Below are positions 15,496 to 22,731 of a DNA stretch of 25,232 nt, one piece after another. The notes beneath the pieces are model-generated. The model searched no databases. It was not told where the DNA came from and worked only from the letters and a program-made list of their open reading frames with translations. A program made the translations under genes and the position numbers. The stretch comes from Glaciecola sp049650345. Lineage in GTDB: Bacteria; Pseudomonadota; Gammaproteobacteria; Enterobacterales; Alteromonadaceae. Location of the stretch: positions 1 through 25,232 of the forward strand of contig JBARZY010000219.1 in NCBI GenBank assembly GCA_049650345.1, in the 5' to 3' direction. Each line of letters starts with the position of its first letter. The stretch's first letter is position 1.

Positions 15496-17118
15496 CTAAT
15501 ACAGCATGGCTTTTTCAATCGCCTGTGATTTGCACAAATAGCCTATATCAAACTTGGGTGAATAGGTCTTTGAACGTGTATGAAAATATCCCAATAAGGT
15601 ATGAGAAACAAAATCATGGCTAAGTTTCCCGTTAAGCATCGATAAACAGTCGCTTGGTAAGTTATTGTCAACAATGAGTAGTGGCACAAGCAATTGCTCT
15701 GATGGTGCCACTGCTTTAGGTGAACCATGAAAATAAAGCCCCTTTTCACCGAGCGATTCACCATATTTAGCAGTGAACATTAGTGAGGTATTGGTGATGG
15801 GAAAGCTAACGTGAAATTGTTCAATTCGAGAAATGGCTTGTGCCAGTACAAATTTCATATAATCAACGGCGTTTCGGTAACTATTGATTAACTCACCGTT
15901 ATTACAATTAGCCACAAGCAGGGTGTTGCATTCAGGGACGCGGGTCGAAAATTCATCTGGGTAAAACCGTGAATATAAGGGGGAGCCTATATTTTGGGTT
16001 TGAATAATAACTAAATTAGGTGCTTTGGGGTTAATTGCGTTATGCAAAACATCAACGAGTAAGGTATTGATCAAGTCATGATCGTAACACTGTTTATTTT
16101 TGCATTTTAAGCGACGTTCAGAAACGTTTGCTCTTTTACAGAGGTCGCCACAGGATTCATGATGTGAAAGCCAAAAGATATTTACCCCAGACAGCGCCAA
16201 AATATCTAATACATTTTGTTGATGACTGGCTTGTTTATCGCTAAATTCAGCCAGCGACAGAAATGAGAACATACATTGCATGGATGATTCGGCATAGGTG
16301 TCGCATGCAGACAACGGACTCTCTTGTCCAGCATGTTGCTCAAACGAAAGTAAATTATCTTTTGTAAACGCGTCAGCGCGAATAGATTGACCAACAATTA
16401 GTACGACGGTCGTGTGTTCATTTTTATCAATGAGGTATGGGGCGTTATCGAGGATCGCAAAGCTATGCACAGGCTCAAAGTATTGATGCTGGACATACTT
16501 AATTGAGCTGTCAACGAAATGCATGGGGATTACGTCAACCAGTGCGCTTCGCATAGAATGATAATATGGCCTGATTTTATCTTGCGTTAATTGATGTATT
16601 GAGAACAATGATAAACTTACTAAACCAATAGCAGCTAAGGTTTTTATGATATGACGTTTAGTCGTGTCGTATTTAATATTTATTATCGATAAAACGACTG
16701 ACGGTAACAAAAATAGAAAAATAAAGTGTAAAGCAAAACTCAACGTTAAAAAGCGGCCAGTGCCCGCTAGCCATTGACTCATTTCAAAGGCCCAAGGATT
16801 GTATTGTTTTCCAGTACTATTGCTATAAAGCAAAATAGTGGAAATAAAAAACGTCAATATAATAAAGGGTTTGAAGACGGGTCTAATGTTTGCACACAAT
16901 ATGAGTAATAAATTTAACAGCAGCAAGTATATTGCTACTCCTATTATTAATATTATAACCCCGACACTTTTATCACCCACACCATCCCAAACCTTATTTA
17001 AAAACGGTAGGTTGTAGGCAAACAATAGCCAAAGGGCAAGTAAGCCATTTAGCTTGTATATAGAAAATGTTTGCTCTTTAGTCGTAAAAAGTTCGCCAAG
17101 ACGCATTTTTTTTAGCAT
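15496..17118 (-). CDS. EptA-like protein with lost active site (probable pseudoenzyme)
   Basis: The 540-aa protein has the same layout as EptA: five N-terminal helices and a periplasmic domain. It aligns along its length with the EptA encoded at 7587-9251, including conserved cysteines, 'QQNVLDI', 'GESLGEKGLYFHG' and 'AVAPSEQ'. The catalytic positions are changed: the metal Glu is Gln (GQSIRAD, Q244), the nucleophile Thr is Ala (CDTYA, A276), the LH...SHG histidines are Gln and Gly (Q373, G378), and the SDHGE pair is Lys-Tyr (AKYGE, K451/Y452). Only the late HG histidine (H464) remains. It should not bind zinc or transfer phosphoethanolamine in the known way. The frame is intact and it has a strong regulated promoter, so it is not a decayed gene. 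A scaffold, sensor or modulatory role is inference. Confidence 0.88.
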   Translation of the reverse strand: MLKKMRLGELFTTKEQTFSIYKLNGLLALWLLFAYNLPFLNKVWDGVGDKSVGVIILIIGVAIYLLLLNLLLILCANIRPVFKPFIILTFFISTILLYSNSTGKQYNPWAFEMSQWLAGTGRFLTLSFALHFIFLFLLPSVVLSIINIKYDTTKRHIIKTLAAIGLVSLSLFSIHQLTQDKIRPYYHSMRSALVDVIPMHFVDSSIKYVQHQYFEPVHSFAILDNAPYLIDKNEHTTVVLIVGQSIRADAFTKDNLLSFEQHAGQESPLSACDTYAESSMQCMFSFLSLAEFSDKQASHQQNVLDILALSGVNIFWLSHHESCGDLCKRANVSERRLKCKNKQCYDHDLINTLLVDVLHNAINPKAPNLVIIQTQNIGSPLYSRFYPDEFSTRVPECNTLLVANCNNGELINSYRNAVDYMKFVLAQAISRIEQFHVSFPITNTSLMFTAKYGESLGEKGLYFHGSPKAVAPSEQLLVPLLIVDNNLPSDCLSMLNGKLSHDFVSHTLLGYFHTRSKTYSPKFDIGYLCKSQAIEKAMLY

Positions 17119-17148
17119 GAATAAATTAATCGAATGTGTAGAGGGGCG

Positions 17149-17214
17149 ATTATAGATCTTGAAACTGAAGTTTTAATGAAGAAAGTCTTAAGTATCGCCA
17201 TGGTATATCTGAAG
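17149..17214 (-). promoter_or_regulatory. Response-regulator promoter of the EptA-like/DUF3108 operon
   Basis: On the minus strand CTTAAG (17187-17192), CTTCAT (17176-17181) and CTTCAG (17165-17170) repeat at 11 bp. A further CTTCAG (17209-17214) lies two periods upstream, with the intermediate position lacking a match. Ten bp separate the last half-site from a perfect -10 TATAAT (17149-17154). The ATG is about 30 nt downstream. Confidence 0.72.
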
Positions 17215-17240
17215 TTCAATTGAATAAAATTAAAGTTAAA

Positions 17241-17284
17241 CTTAATTGTTTTTTCAGCGTTTCTTCAGTTTAGTATTAGAAAAT
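17241..17284 (+). promoter_or_regulatory. Response-regulator promoter of the GT2/GT39/gtrA operon
   Basis: On the plus strand CTTAAT (17241-17246), TTTCAG (17252-17257) and CTTCAG (17263-17268) repeat at 11 bp. The position 10 bp downstream is GAAAAT (17279-17284), a poor -10; TATTAG just before it is another possibility. This is the only plus-strand member of the set, and it is divergent from the EptA-like operon. Confidence 0.55.
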
Positions 17285-17320
17285 GTGCAATATCGAAACA
17301 CCACATGAACCTTGTTATTT

Positions 17321-18343
17321 ATGATGAATTATAAAAATGCAATCAATTTGCGAAGTAAAACACTCTCTGTGTTGGTGCCGGTATACAATGAAAGCTGCGT
17401 GATTGAGGAATTCATGTCGCGCTTGCAACAGACTTTTAAAGCGCTTCAGTGCAAGACTGAAGTGGTATTCGTTGATGATGGCAGCACTGATAACACTATT
17501 GATAAAATTAATGCTGGTCCAGCAATTGCGGACAAAAAGAAGGTAGTAAAACTGAGTCGTAATTTTGGTAAAGAGGCGGCGTTGTGCGCTGGACTTAAAT
17601 CGGTAACAGGCGATGCGGTGATTATATTGGACGCTGATTTGCAAGATCCACCAGAACTCATTCCTGGCATGTTAGCAACATGGCAGCAGGGCATTGACGT
17701 GGTCAACATGTGCAGAGCCAAGCGAGACGGTGAGTCATGGTTTAAAAAATTAAGTGCAAAGTGTTTTTATCGCCTGTTAAATTGGTTGTCTGACACGCCG
17801 ATTCCTGAAAATGTAGGTGACTTTAGATTGATTAGTCGAAATGTTGTTGATGTTATCAACTCAATGCCAGAAAAAAACGTGTATATGAAAGGAATATTAT
17901 CTTGGCCTGGCTTCACTACTAAAACACTATTTTTTGACCGTGACGCAAGGGTAAGTGGCGAATCTAAATGGCCGTTTATCAAGTTAGTTAAACTTGCAAT
18001 TGACGGTATTACCGCTTTTAGCACCAAACCTTTGCAAATTGCTACCTGGATGGGCGCTATAATTGCCAGTAGCGCTTTTATTTATAGTCTTTATATCGTT
18101 GTAAAAACCGTATTTCTGGGCAATAGCGTAGCTGGATTCCCGACGCTAATGGTGACAATTTTAGCATTGGGAGGCTTTCAGTTGTTAACGGTTGGTATTA
18201 TGGGTGCCTATATCGGTCGAATTTATACCGAAGTTAAAAATCGCCCTCGATATGTGGTGCAAGAAGAGATTTCACAAATCAAGAGTAATGCTGCTGCAGA
18301 AGTCATTAGTTCGTCTAAAGTTGCGGTCATCAATGCTAAATAA
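17321..18343 (+). CDS. GT2 polyprenyl-phosphate glycosyltransferase (GtrB/ArnC type)
   Basis: About 340 aa from ATG 17321; a second ATG follows at once, and TTG at 17312 is less likely. The GT-A domain shows 'VLVPVYNES', 'VFVDDGSTDNT', 'LDADLQDPPE' with the metal-binding Asp residues, and 'VGDFRLISR'. Two C-terminal membrane helices lie at about 235-300. Enzymes of this type (GtrB, ArnC, dolichol-phosphate mannose synthase) load a sugar from a nucleotide donor onto undecaprenyl phosphate at the cytoplasmic face. It overlaps the GT39 gene by 11 bp and starts a three-gene operon. The sugar cannot be told from sequence. Confidence 0.9.
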   Translation: MMNYKNAINLRSKTLSVLVPVYNESCVIEEFMSRLQQTFKALQCKTEVVFVDDGSTDNTIDKINAGPAIADKKKVVKLSRNFGKEAALCAGLKSVTGDAVIILDADLQDPPELIPGMLATWQQGIDVVNMCRAKRDGESWFKKLSAKCFYRLLNWLSDTPIPENVGDFRLISRNVVDVINSMPEKNVYMKGILSWPGFTTKTLFFDRDARVSGESKWPFIKLVKLAIDGITAFSTKPLQIATWMGAIIASSAFIYSLYIVVKTVFLGNSVAGFPTLMVTILALGGFQLLTVGIMGAYIGRIYTEVKNRPRYVVQEEISQIKSNAAAEVISSSKVAVINAK

Positions 18344-19718
18344 AATTCATCCCATTTGGTTTTTGATTGCGGGCATTCTGTTATTTCGCTTAGTGTCACT
18401 TTCCTTATACCCCCTTATCGACACAACGGAGGCGCGCTACGGTGAAATGGCACGCATCATGTGGGAAACACAAAATTGGATCACGCCACAATTTGATTAC
18501 AATGTTCCATTTTGGGGAAAGCCTCCCTTGCACACGTGGGCGAGTGCCGCATTTGGCGGTATTTTAGGCATCTCCGAATTTTCATTACGCTTACCTCATT
18601 TCTTGGTAGGGGTGGTTACTTTATTCGTTATGGGTGTTTTTGCGAAACGCTTTTCTTTATCCTCATCTCTCGTTATTCTGGTGCTTGCATCAACGCTAGG
18701 ATTCTTCGTTGCCAGTGGAATGATCATGACCGATGCATTTTTGCTATTAGGCATGACAATGGCAATGGCGGGCTTTGCAATCGCTTGGCGAGATGATTCG
18801 AACAGTTATGCCTATTTTGGCTTCGTTGGTATAGGAATTGGTTTACTCGCAAAAGGTCCTATCATCATCGTGCTTATAGGTCTAGCGGTGGCACCGTGGT
18901 TAGTATTAAATTATGGCTTGATTACGGGTATCAAAACCTTTTATCGAAAAATTCCACTGTTCAAAGGTTGCCTGCTTACCTTAGCTATTTCGCTGCCATG
19001 GTATCTACTCGCTGAAACTAAGACCCCAGGTTTTCTCAATTACTTCATTGTTGGCGAACACTTTCTGCGTTTTGTTCAAAGCGGCTGGGAAGGGGATTTA
19101 TACGGTACTGCTCATAGTGAACCACGGGGTATAATTTGGATTTATTGGATTGCAGTGGCATTTCCTTGGTCGATTTACTTTGCAGTGTTGCTTGTGATTA
19201 AAAAATACAGAACAGCTTTAGGGCAGCATGGTTTTAATTTCTATCTTCCCAGTTATTTAATGTGTTGGCTTATTAGTCCGATGTTGTTATTCACTATGTC
19301 GGGTAATATTCTTCCTATCTATGTATTGCCTGGCATTCCTGCATTATCACTTCTCATTGCCATTATGATTAAACGTATACGGTTTAGTGTGGTGATCACT
19401 AGTTTTCTCACGCCAATATTGATGGTGTTTTTTATGGTAGTGCAACTTCCTAACCTAGCAAATGAAAAAAGCGACAAGGCCTTATTAGCCGATATTGAAA
19501 GTGAATTTGGTTTGTACTACTTAGGCAAAAGAAGTTTTTCAGGCCGGTTTTATTCTTCAGGCAAGGCTATCAGGGTCTCGTCAATTGAAGAATTGCGAAC
19601 GGTAGCATCACCGTTTTATCTTGTGGCTGAACAAAGCGAAATTTCTTCATTGATGGATTCTCGAGATTGCGAGACGCTTTCTCACAATAAACGCAGGATA
19701 CTGCTGCTATGCAACTAA
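18333..19718 (+). CDS. GT39/ArnT-like membrane glycosyltransferase
   Basis: The 461-aa polytopic protein starts at ATG 18333, overlapping the previous gene by 11 bp. The open frame extends further upstream inside the GT2 gene, but that part is antiparallel noise in another frame. The first periplasmic loop has the PMT/ArnT hallmark 'DTTEARYGEMARIM' with its acidic catalytic residues, followed by 'WITPQFDYNVPFWGKPPLHTW' (in two parts). About ten to twelve helices follow. Such enzymes move a sugar from a polyprenyl-phosphate carrier to an envelope acceptor; ArnT adds aminoarabinose to lipid A. The usual ArnABCD aminoarabinose genes are absent, so another sugar or acceptor is likely. Confidence 0.88.
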   Translation: MLNKIHPIWFLIAGILLFRLVSLSLYPLIDTTEARYGEMARIMWETQNWITPQFDYNVPFWGKPPLHTWASAAFGGILGISEFSLRLPHFLVGVVTLFVMGVFAKRFSLSSSLVILVLASTLGFFVASGMIMTDAFLLLGMTMAMAGFAIAWRDDSNSYAYFGFVGIGIGLLAKGPIIIVLIGLAVAPWLVLNYGLITGIKTFYRKIPLFKGCLLTLAISLPWYLLAETKTPGFLNYFIVGEHFLRFVQSGWEGDLYGTAHSEPRGIIWIYWIAVAFPWSIYFAVLLVIKKYRTALGQHGFNFYLPSYLMCWLISPMLLFTMSGNILPIYVLPGIPALSLLIAIMIKRIRFSVVITSFLTPILMVFFMVVQLPNLANEKSDKALLADIESEFGLYYLGKRSFSGRFYSSGKAIRVSSIEELRTVASPFYLVAEQSEISSLMDSRDCETLSHNKRRILLLCN

Positions 19719-20104
19719 AGATGAAGATAAAATTTCTATTTGTTGGGGGGGTAGCATTTTTAGTTGATGCATCAATTTATTTATTATTAACAAACGTTTT
19801 GTCTCTATCACCTTTGAGTGCCAGAGTAATAGCTTTTACCATCGCAGTGTTTGTTACATGCACAGGGAATAGGCTTCTGACCTTCGCAAAGCGAAATCAC
19901 GCTGCGTTTTATAAACAGTTCGGATTAGCTTTAGTCGCCGGCTTGATATCGTTAATGCCTAATCTAGCCGTGTTTTTAGGTTTACTCTTTGTTTTACCCA
20001 CTACTTTTGGTTTTGAGTTATTCGCTTTTATGAGCGGCACAATAGCAGGGATTATCTCAAATTACATTTTGAGTGATAGGATTGTGTTTTCAGAATGCGG
20101 GTAA
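19709..20104 (+). CDS. gtrA: GtrA-family membrane protein (putative flippase)
   Basis: The 131-aa protein has four membrane helices and the GtrA look: 'FLFVGGVAFLVDASIYLLL' near the start, 'FTIAVFVTCTGNRLLTF' and a late 'GIISNYILSDRIVF'. GtrA proteins are thought to flip bactoprenol-linked sugars to the periplasmic side, between a GtrB-like charging enzyme and a membrane transferase, exactly the partners encoded upstream. It overlaps the GT39 gene by 10 bp. An internal ATG at 19721 (MKIKFLF) is an equally possible start. A G7 run (19745-19751) lies within the first helix. Confidence 0.88.
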   Translation: MQLKMKIKFLFVGGVAFLVDASIYLLLTNVLSLSPLSARVIAFTIAVFVTCTGNRLLTFAKRNHAAFYKQFGLALVAGLISLMPNLAVFLGLLFVLPTTFGFELFAFMSGTIAGIISNYILSDRIVFSECG

Positions 20105-20253
20105 CTTTAGTTGAGTTACATCGTTGCGCCAAAAATTGCTTAACACTGCCCTATATTCCATTGGAAGCGCTCCGCAGAGGGTCATTCTACATGCCCTAAA
20201 ATGAGCGATACGTTGTAAGTCGACTTCGGCACTCTGTCAATTCCTGCTTACAA

Positions 20254-20270
20254 CACAAAAAATGTTTGTG
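20254..20270. terminator. Possible weak bidirectional terminator hairpin
   Basis: CACAAA (20254-20259) pairs with TTTGTG (20265-20270) around a 5-nt loop. It lies between the convergent ends of gtrA and the LtaS-like gene. The stem is only 6 bp and AT-rich and no strong T tract follows on either side, so support is weak. Confidence 0.25.
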
Positions 20271-20273
20271 CTT

Positions 20274-22247
20274 CTATTTCTCAGTCTCAAGTCTAAACCA
20301 TTGATTATCATAAGCTAAGCTCCCGAATAGCGCATGAGCTAACGCTATGTCACCAAGGTTTTGATTTTCAACGCCAACTTCCAACAGCTTGCTTTCTCGA
20401 TTAAAAGTATAGTATTTGGGAGCTTTGTTAGGTTGTAAAATAGCGACTTCTTCATTTGTCATGTAAGCAAAGTTTTTATCAAACTGCATCATTGCGCGTT
20501 CAGGCACATTACTCTGTGTTAAGTCATGGCCCAGCATTGGGTAATAGTCGTCAATACCCATCAATGATAATAGGGTAGGTGCAAGATCTATTTGACTAAC
20601 AAGCCTCTCATCTTGTCTAGGCACGATATCTTTTCCTAAAATAACTCCTGGAATATGGAATGACTTAATAGGCACCAATTCTGGGCCGTAAACACGCGCA
20701 TCATGATCGGCTACCACTAAGAAAATTGTATCTTCCCAATAGTCGGATTGTTTGGCTTTTTTAATAAAGTTCCCTAATGCGTAGTCAGCATAACGGATGG
20801 CTCTATCTCTATCGTCTTCTGAGTCAATCACGGGTACAAAACCTTGCGGAATATCAAACGGATCATGGTTGCTAGAAGTGAACACCAAACTGAAAAAAGG
20901 TTTACCGGTTTTGTGCATAGCTGATAATTCAGTGTGCGCTTGATTAAAGAGGCTTTGATCGCACGCCCCCCAAGACCCAACATAAACAGGGTCTTTTATT
21001 TGATCGCTATCGACAATATCTTTGAAGCCATTACCAAGGAAAAAGCTTTTCATATTATCGAAATGACTTTCGCCACCGTAAATAAATTGAGTTTCATAGT
21101 TGTGCCTAGACAAGAGGCTAGCTATGGTGAAAAAATTATGTTGCGACTTATCTAATTTGACAACAGAGCGAGCAGGCGTTGGAGTAAATCCGGTAACAAC
21201 AGCTTCAATTCCTCTCACGGAACGGGTACCTGTTGCATATAATCGGTCGAATGACCAACCAGAAGCCATAATTTCATCTAGGTTTGGCGTAATGCCGCTG
21301 CCGCCTAAACTTCCAACAAATCGAGCACCCAAGCTTTCTTGTAGCACAATGACTAAATTCTTCGGTTTTCCCTTAAAGGTAGATGATTGCTTTCTTAGGG
21401 TCGGAATTTGGTCTGAAATGAAGCTATCTGCATTTGCTCCGGTCGATTCACGCACTAATTTTATTATTCTCTCATCACTTAGTTTCCCATATACTTTAGA
21501 AGCATGAATTTCACCACCTAATTGCTTCCAAGCAAAAGCAACACTGTAGATTGAATTTAGTGTCAGTGAATTGATTAGTGGATCGGTTGTGAAGTAAACG
21601 ACCGAAGGGTTAATAGGGCGGTGACCGAGTGTGCCGCGAGCGCCAACAAACAAGACTAGGACGATTAATACAAAAGAGGCAAGCAAAGTTAGTCGAGGCT
21701 TCTCATTTCTTTTTTGTTGTTGTGATACGACAAGTAAACACTGTTCGTTATTGACAATTTGCTTCATTAGCTTCCATATAAAAAATGAACTAATGACAAG
21801 CAAAACTGTGGCAATTAACACCGGCGCTAAATGACCTTCCATTAACATGCCAAATACTTCTTTTGGATAAACTAAATATTCAATGAATAGGCGATTAGGG
21901 CGAAGGTCGTATTCGTTGATGAATGTGGGCGTTGCTAGTTCAAAAAACAATACTGAAACAGCACAAACGAAAAACCAAAGCCGTAAGACTGACAGCCAAA
22001 TTTTGGCGAACTCGGAGTAGAGCATTAGAGAATGGAATAGGGCGGGTATGAACAGCAAATATGACAGCGTACTTATATCGATGCGCAGTCCGTTGAGCAG
22101 CACCAATATAAATGTTGATAAGTGATCTATTCTTTCATGTTGCCAAACTAGGATACCAGCACGAAACAATGAGAGCATTGTGACTATAAAAATAAATAAA
22201 AGTAAAAATGGCCTAAGTATTCTATATAGGGTGATAGCGTTTGACAT
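20274..22247 (-). CDS. LtaS-like sulfatase-fold membrane phosphotransferase
   Basis: About 657 aa from ATG 22247. The frame extends to a TTG at 22289, but that lies upstream of the -10 hexamer at 22280-22285, so it cannot be used. Five membrane helices occupy roughly residues 10-205. The extracytoplasmic domain shows LTA-synthase/sulfatase motifs: 'VIVLQESLGARF' with the metal Glu (about 304), 'YATGTRSVRGIEAV' with the nucleophile Thr (about 341), a 'SWGACDQSLF' segment and 'VVADHDARVYG'. Proteins of this family in Gram-negative bacteria transfer phosphoglycerol-type groups from phospholipids to glycans or other acceptors; the exact acceptor is unknown. It has a four-site regulator promoter and is monocistronic. 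Confidence 0.88.
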   Translation of the reverse strand: MSNAITLYRILRPFLLLFIFIVTMLSLFRAGILVWQHERIDHLSTFILVLLNGLRIDISTLSYLLFIPALFHSLMLYSEFAKIWLSVLRLWFFVCAVSVLFFELATPTFINEYDLRPNRLFIEYLVYPKEVFGMLMEGHLAPVLIATVLLVISSFFIWKLMKQIVNNEQCLLVVSQQQKRNEKPRLTLLASFVLIVLVLFVGARGTLGHRPINPSVVYFTTDPLINSLTLNSIYSVAFAWKQLGGEIHASKVYGKLSDERIIKLVRESTGANADSFISDQIPTLRKQSSTFKGKPKNLVIVLQESLGARFVGSLGGSGITPNLDEIMASGWSFDRLYATGTRSVRGIEAVVTGFTPTPARSVVKLDKSQHNFFTIASLLSRHNYETQFIYGGESHFDNMKSFFLGNGFKDIVDSDQIKDPVYVGSWGACDQSLFNQAHTELSAMHKTGKPFFSLVFTSSNHDPFDIPQGFVPVIDSEDDRDRAIRYADYALGNFIKKAKQSDYWEDTIFLVVADHDARVYGPELVPIKSFHIPGVILGKDIVPRQDERLVSQIDLAPTLLSLMGIDDYYPMLGHDLTQSNVPERAMMQFDKNFAYMTNEEVAILQPNKAPKYYTFNRESKLLEVGVENQNLGDIALAHALFGSLAYDNQWFRLETEK

Positions 22248-22279
22248 ACATGATCTATTTATACTGCAAATGAGAGCAG

Positions 22280-22334
22280 ATAATACCAAACTGAACTTAA
22301 GAGCAGCTGAAGAAAGCTTTAAGATAGACTGAAC
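22280..22334 (-). promoter_or_regulatory. Response-regulator promoter of the LtaS-like gene
   Basis: On the minus strand GTTCAG (22329-22334), CTTAAA (22318-22323), CTTCAG (22307-22312) and CTTAAG (22296-22301) repeat at 11 bp. Ten bp then lead to the -10-like TATTAT (22280-22285). The ATG at 22247 follows about 33 nt later. Confidence 0.72.
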
Positions 22335-22345
22335 TATCTAATGGT

Positions 22346-22643
22346 GCCTGTTTCAAAACAATAATATTATCTATATGATTCATATCAAATATTATAGAGA
22401 ATAGTGTCAAATGACATTTAAGATTATCTCTGAGAGTCAATATCTGGTTCTTTAATACAAAAAACTGCTACTACTGGGGCATTTTCAGGAATAACATCAA
22501 AATCAACAGTTAATAACGCGACGCCAGATTGGTATCATCTGTGACGACCTGTAGTTAAAGCAATAAATGACCTATATTGTGAAAAGTAATTTTATATTAA
22601 ACATTCCCATCAAATTAGCCACAGTTTTTATATGTAGGTTAAA
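22346..22643. other. AT-rich stretch without visible gene
   Basis: I see no coding frame, RNA gene or repeat here. It separates the LtaS-like promoter from the palindrome and recombinase gene, and probably contains the boundary between the envelope block and the right accessory block. Confidence 0.35.
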
Positions 22644-22683
22644 ACCCCTATGTCTAATACTGTTCAGTATTAGACATAGGGGT
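22644..22683. repeat. Perfect 19-bp inverted repeat upstream of the recombinase gene
   Basis: The arms ACCCCTATGTCTAATACTG (22644-22662) and its exact reverse complement (22665-22683) flank a 2-nt TT centre. The repeat ends 48 bp before the recombinase start. The near-absent loop and lack of a T tract argue against an ordinary terminator. An operator, recombination site or cruciform-forming site for the adjacent recombinase is more plausible. Confidence 0.85.
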
Positions 22684-22731
22684 AGAGAGTAAGTTATATT
22701 GTTACTATGTTAATCGACAAACCTAAACGTT

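Noticed and set aside
18192..18332. Upstream extension of the GT39 reading frame
   Set aside because: It lies wholly inside the GT2 gene in another phase; the ATG at 18333 gives the normal N-terminus and a short operon overlap.
22248..22289. Upstream TTG start of the LtaS-like frame
   Set aside because: It overlaps the predicted -10 hexamer and would lie upstream of the transcript start; ATG 22247 fits.
22644..22683. Palindrome as a rho-independent terminator
   Set aside because: A 2-nt loop, no following T tract, and no gene ending just upstream on either strand.
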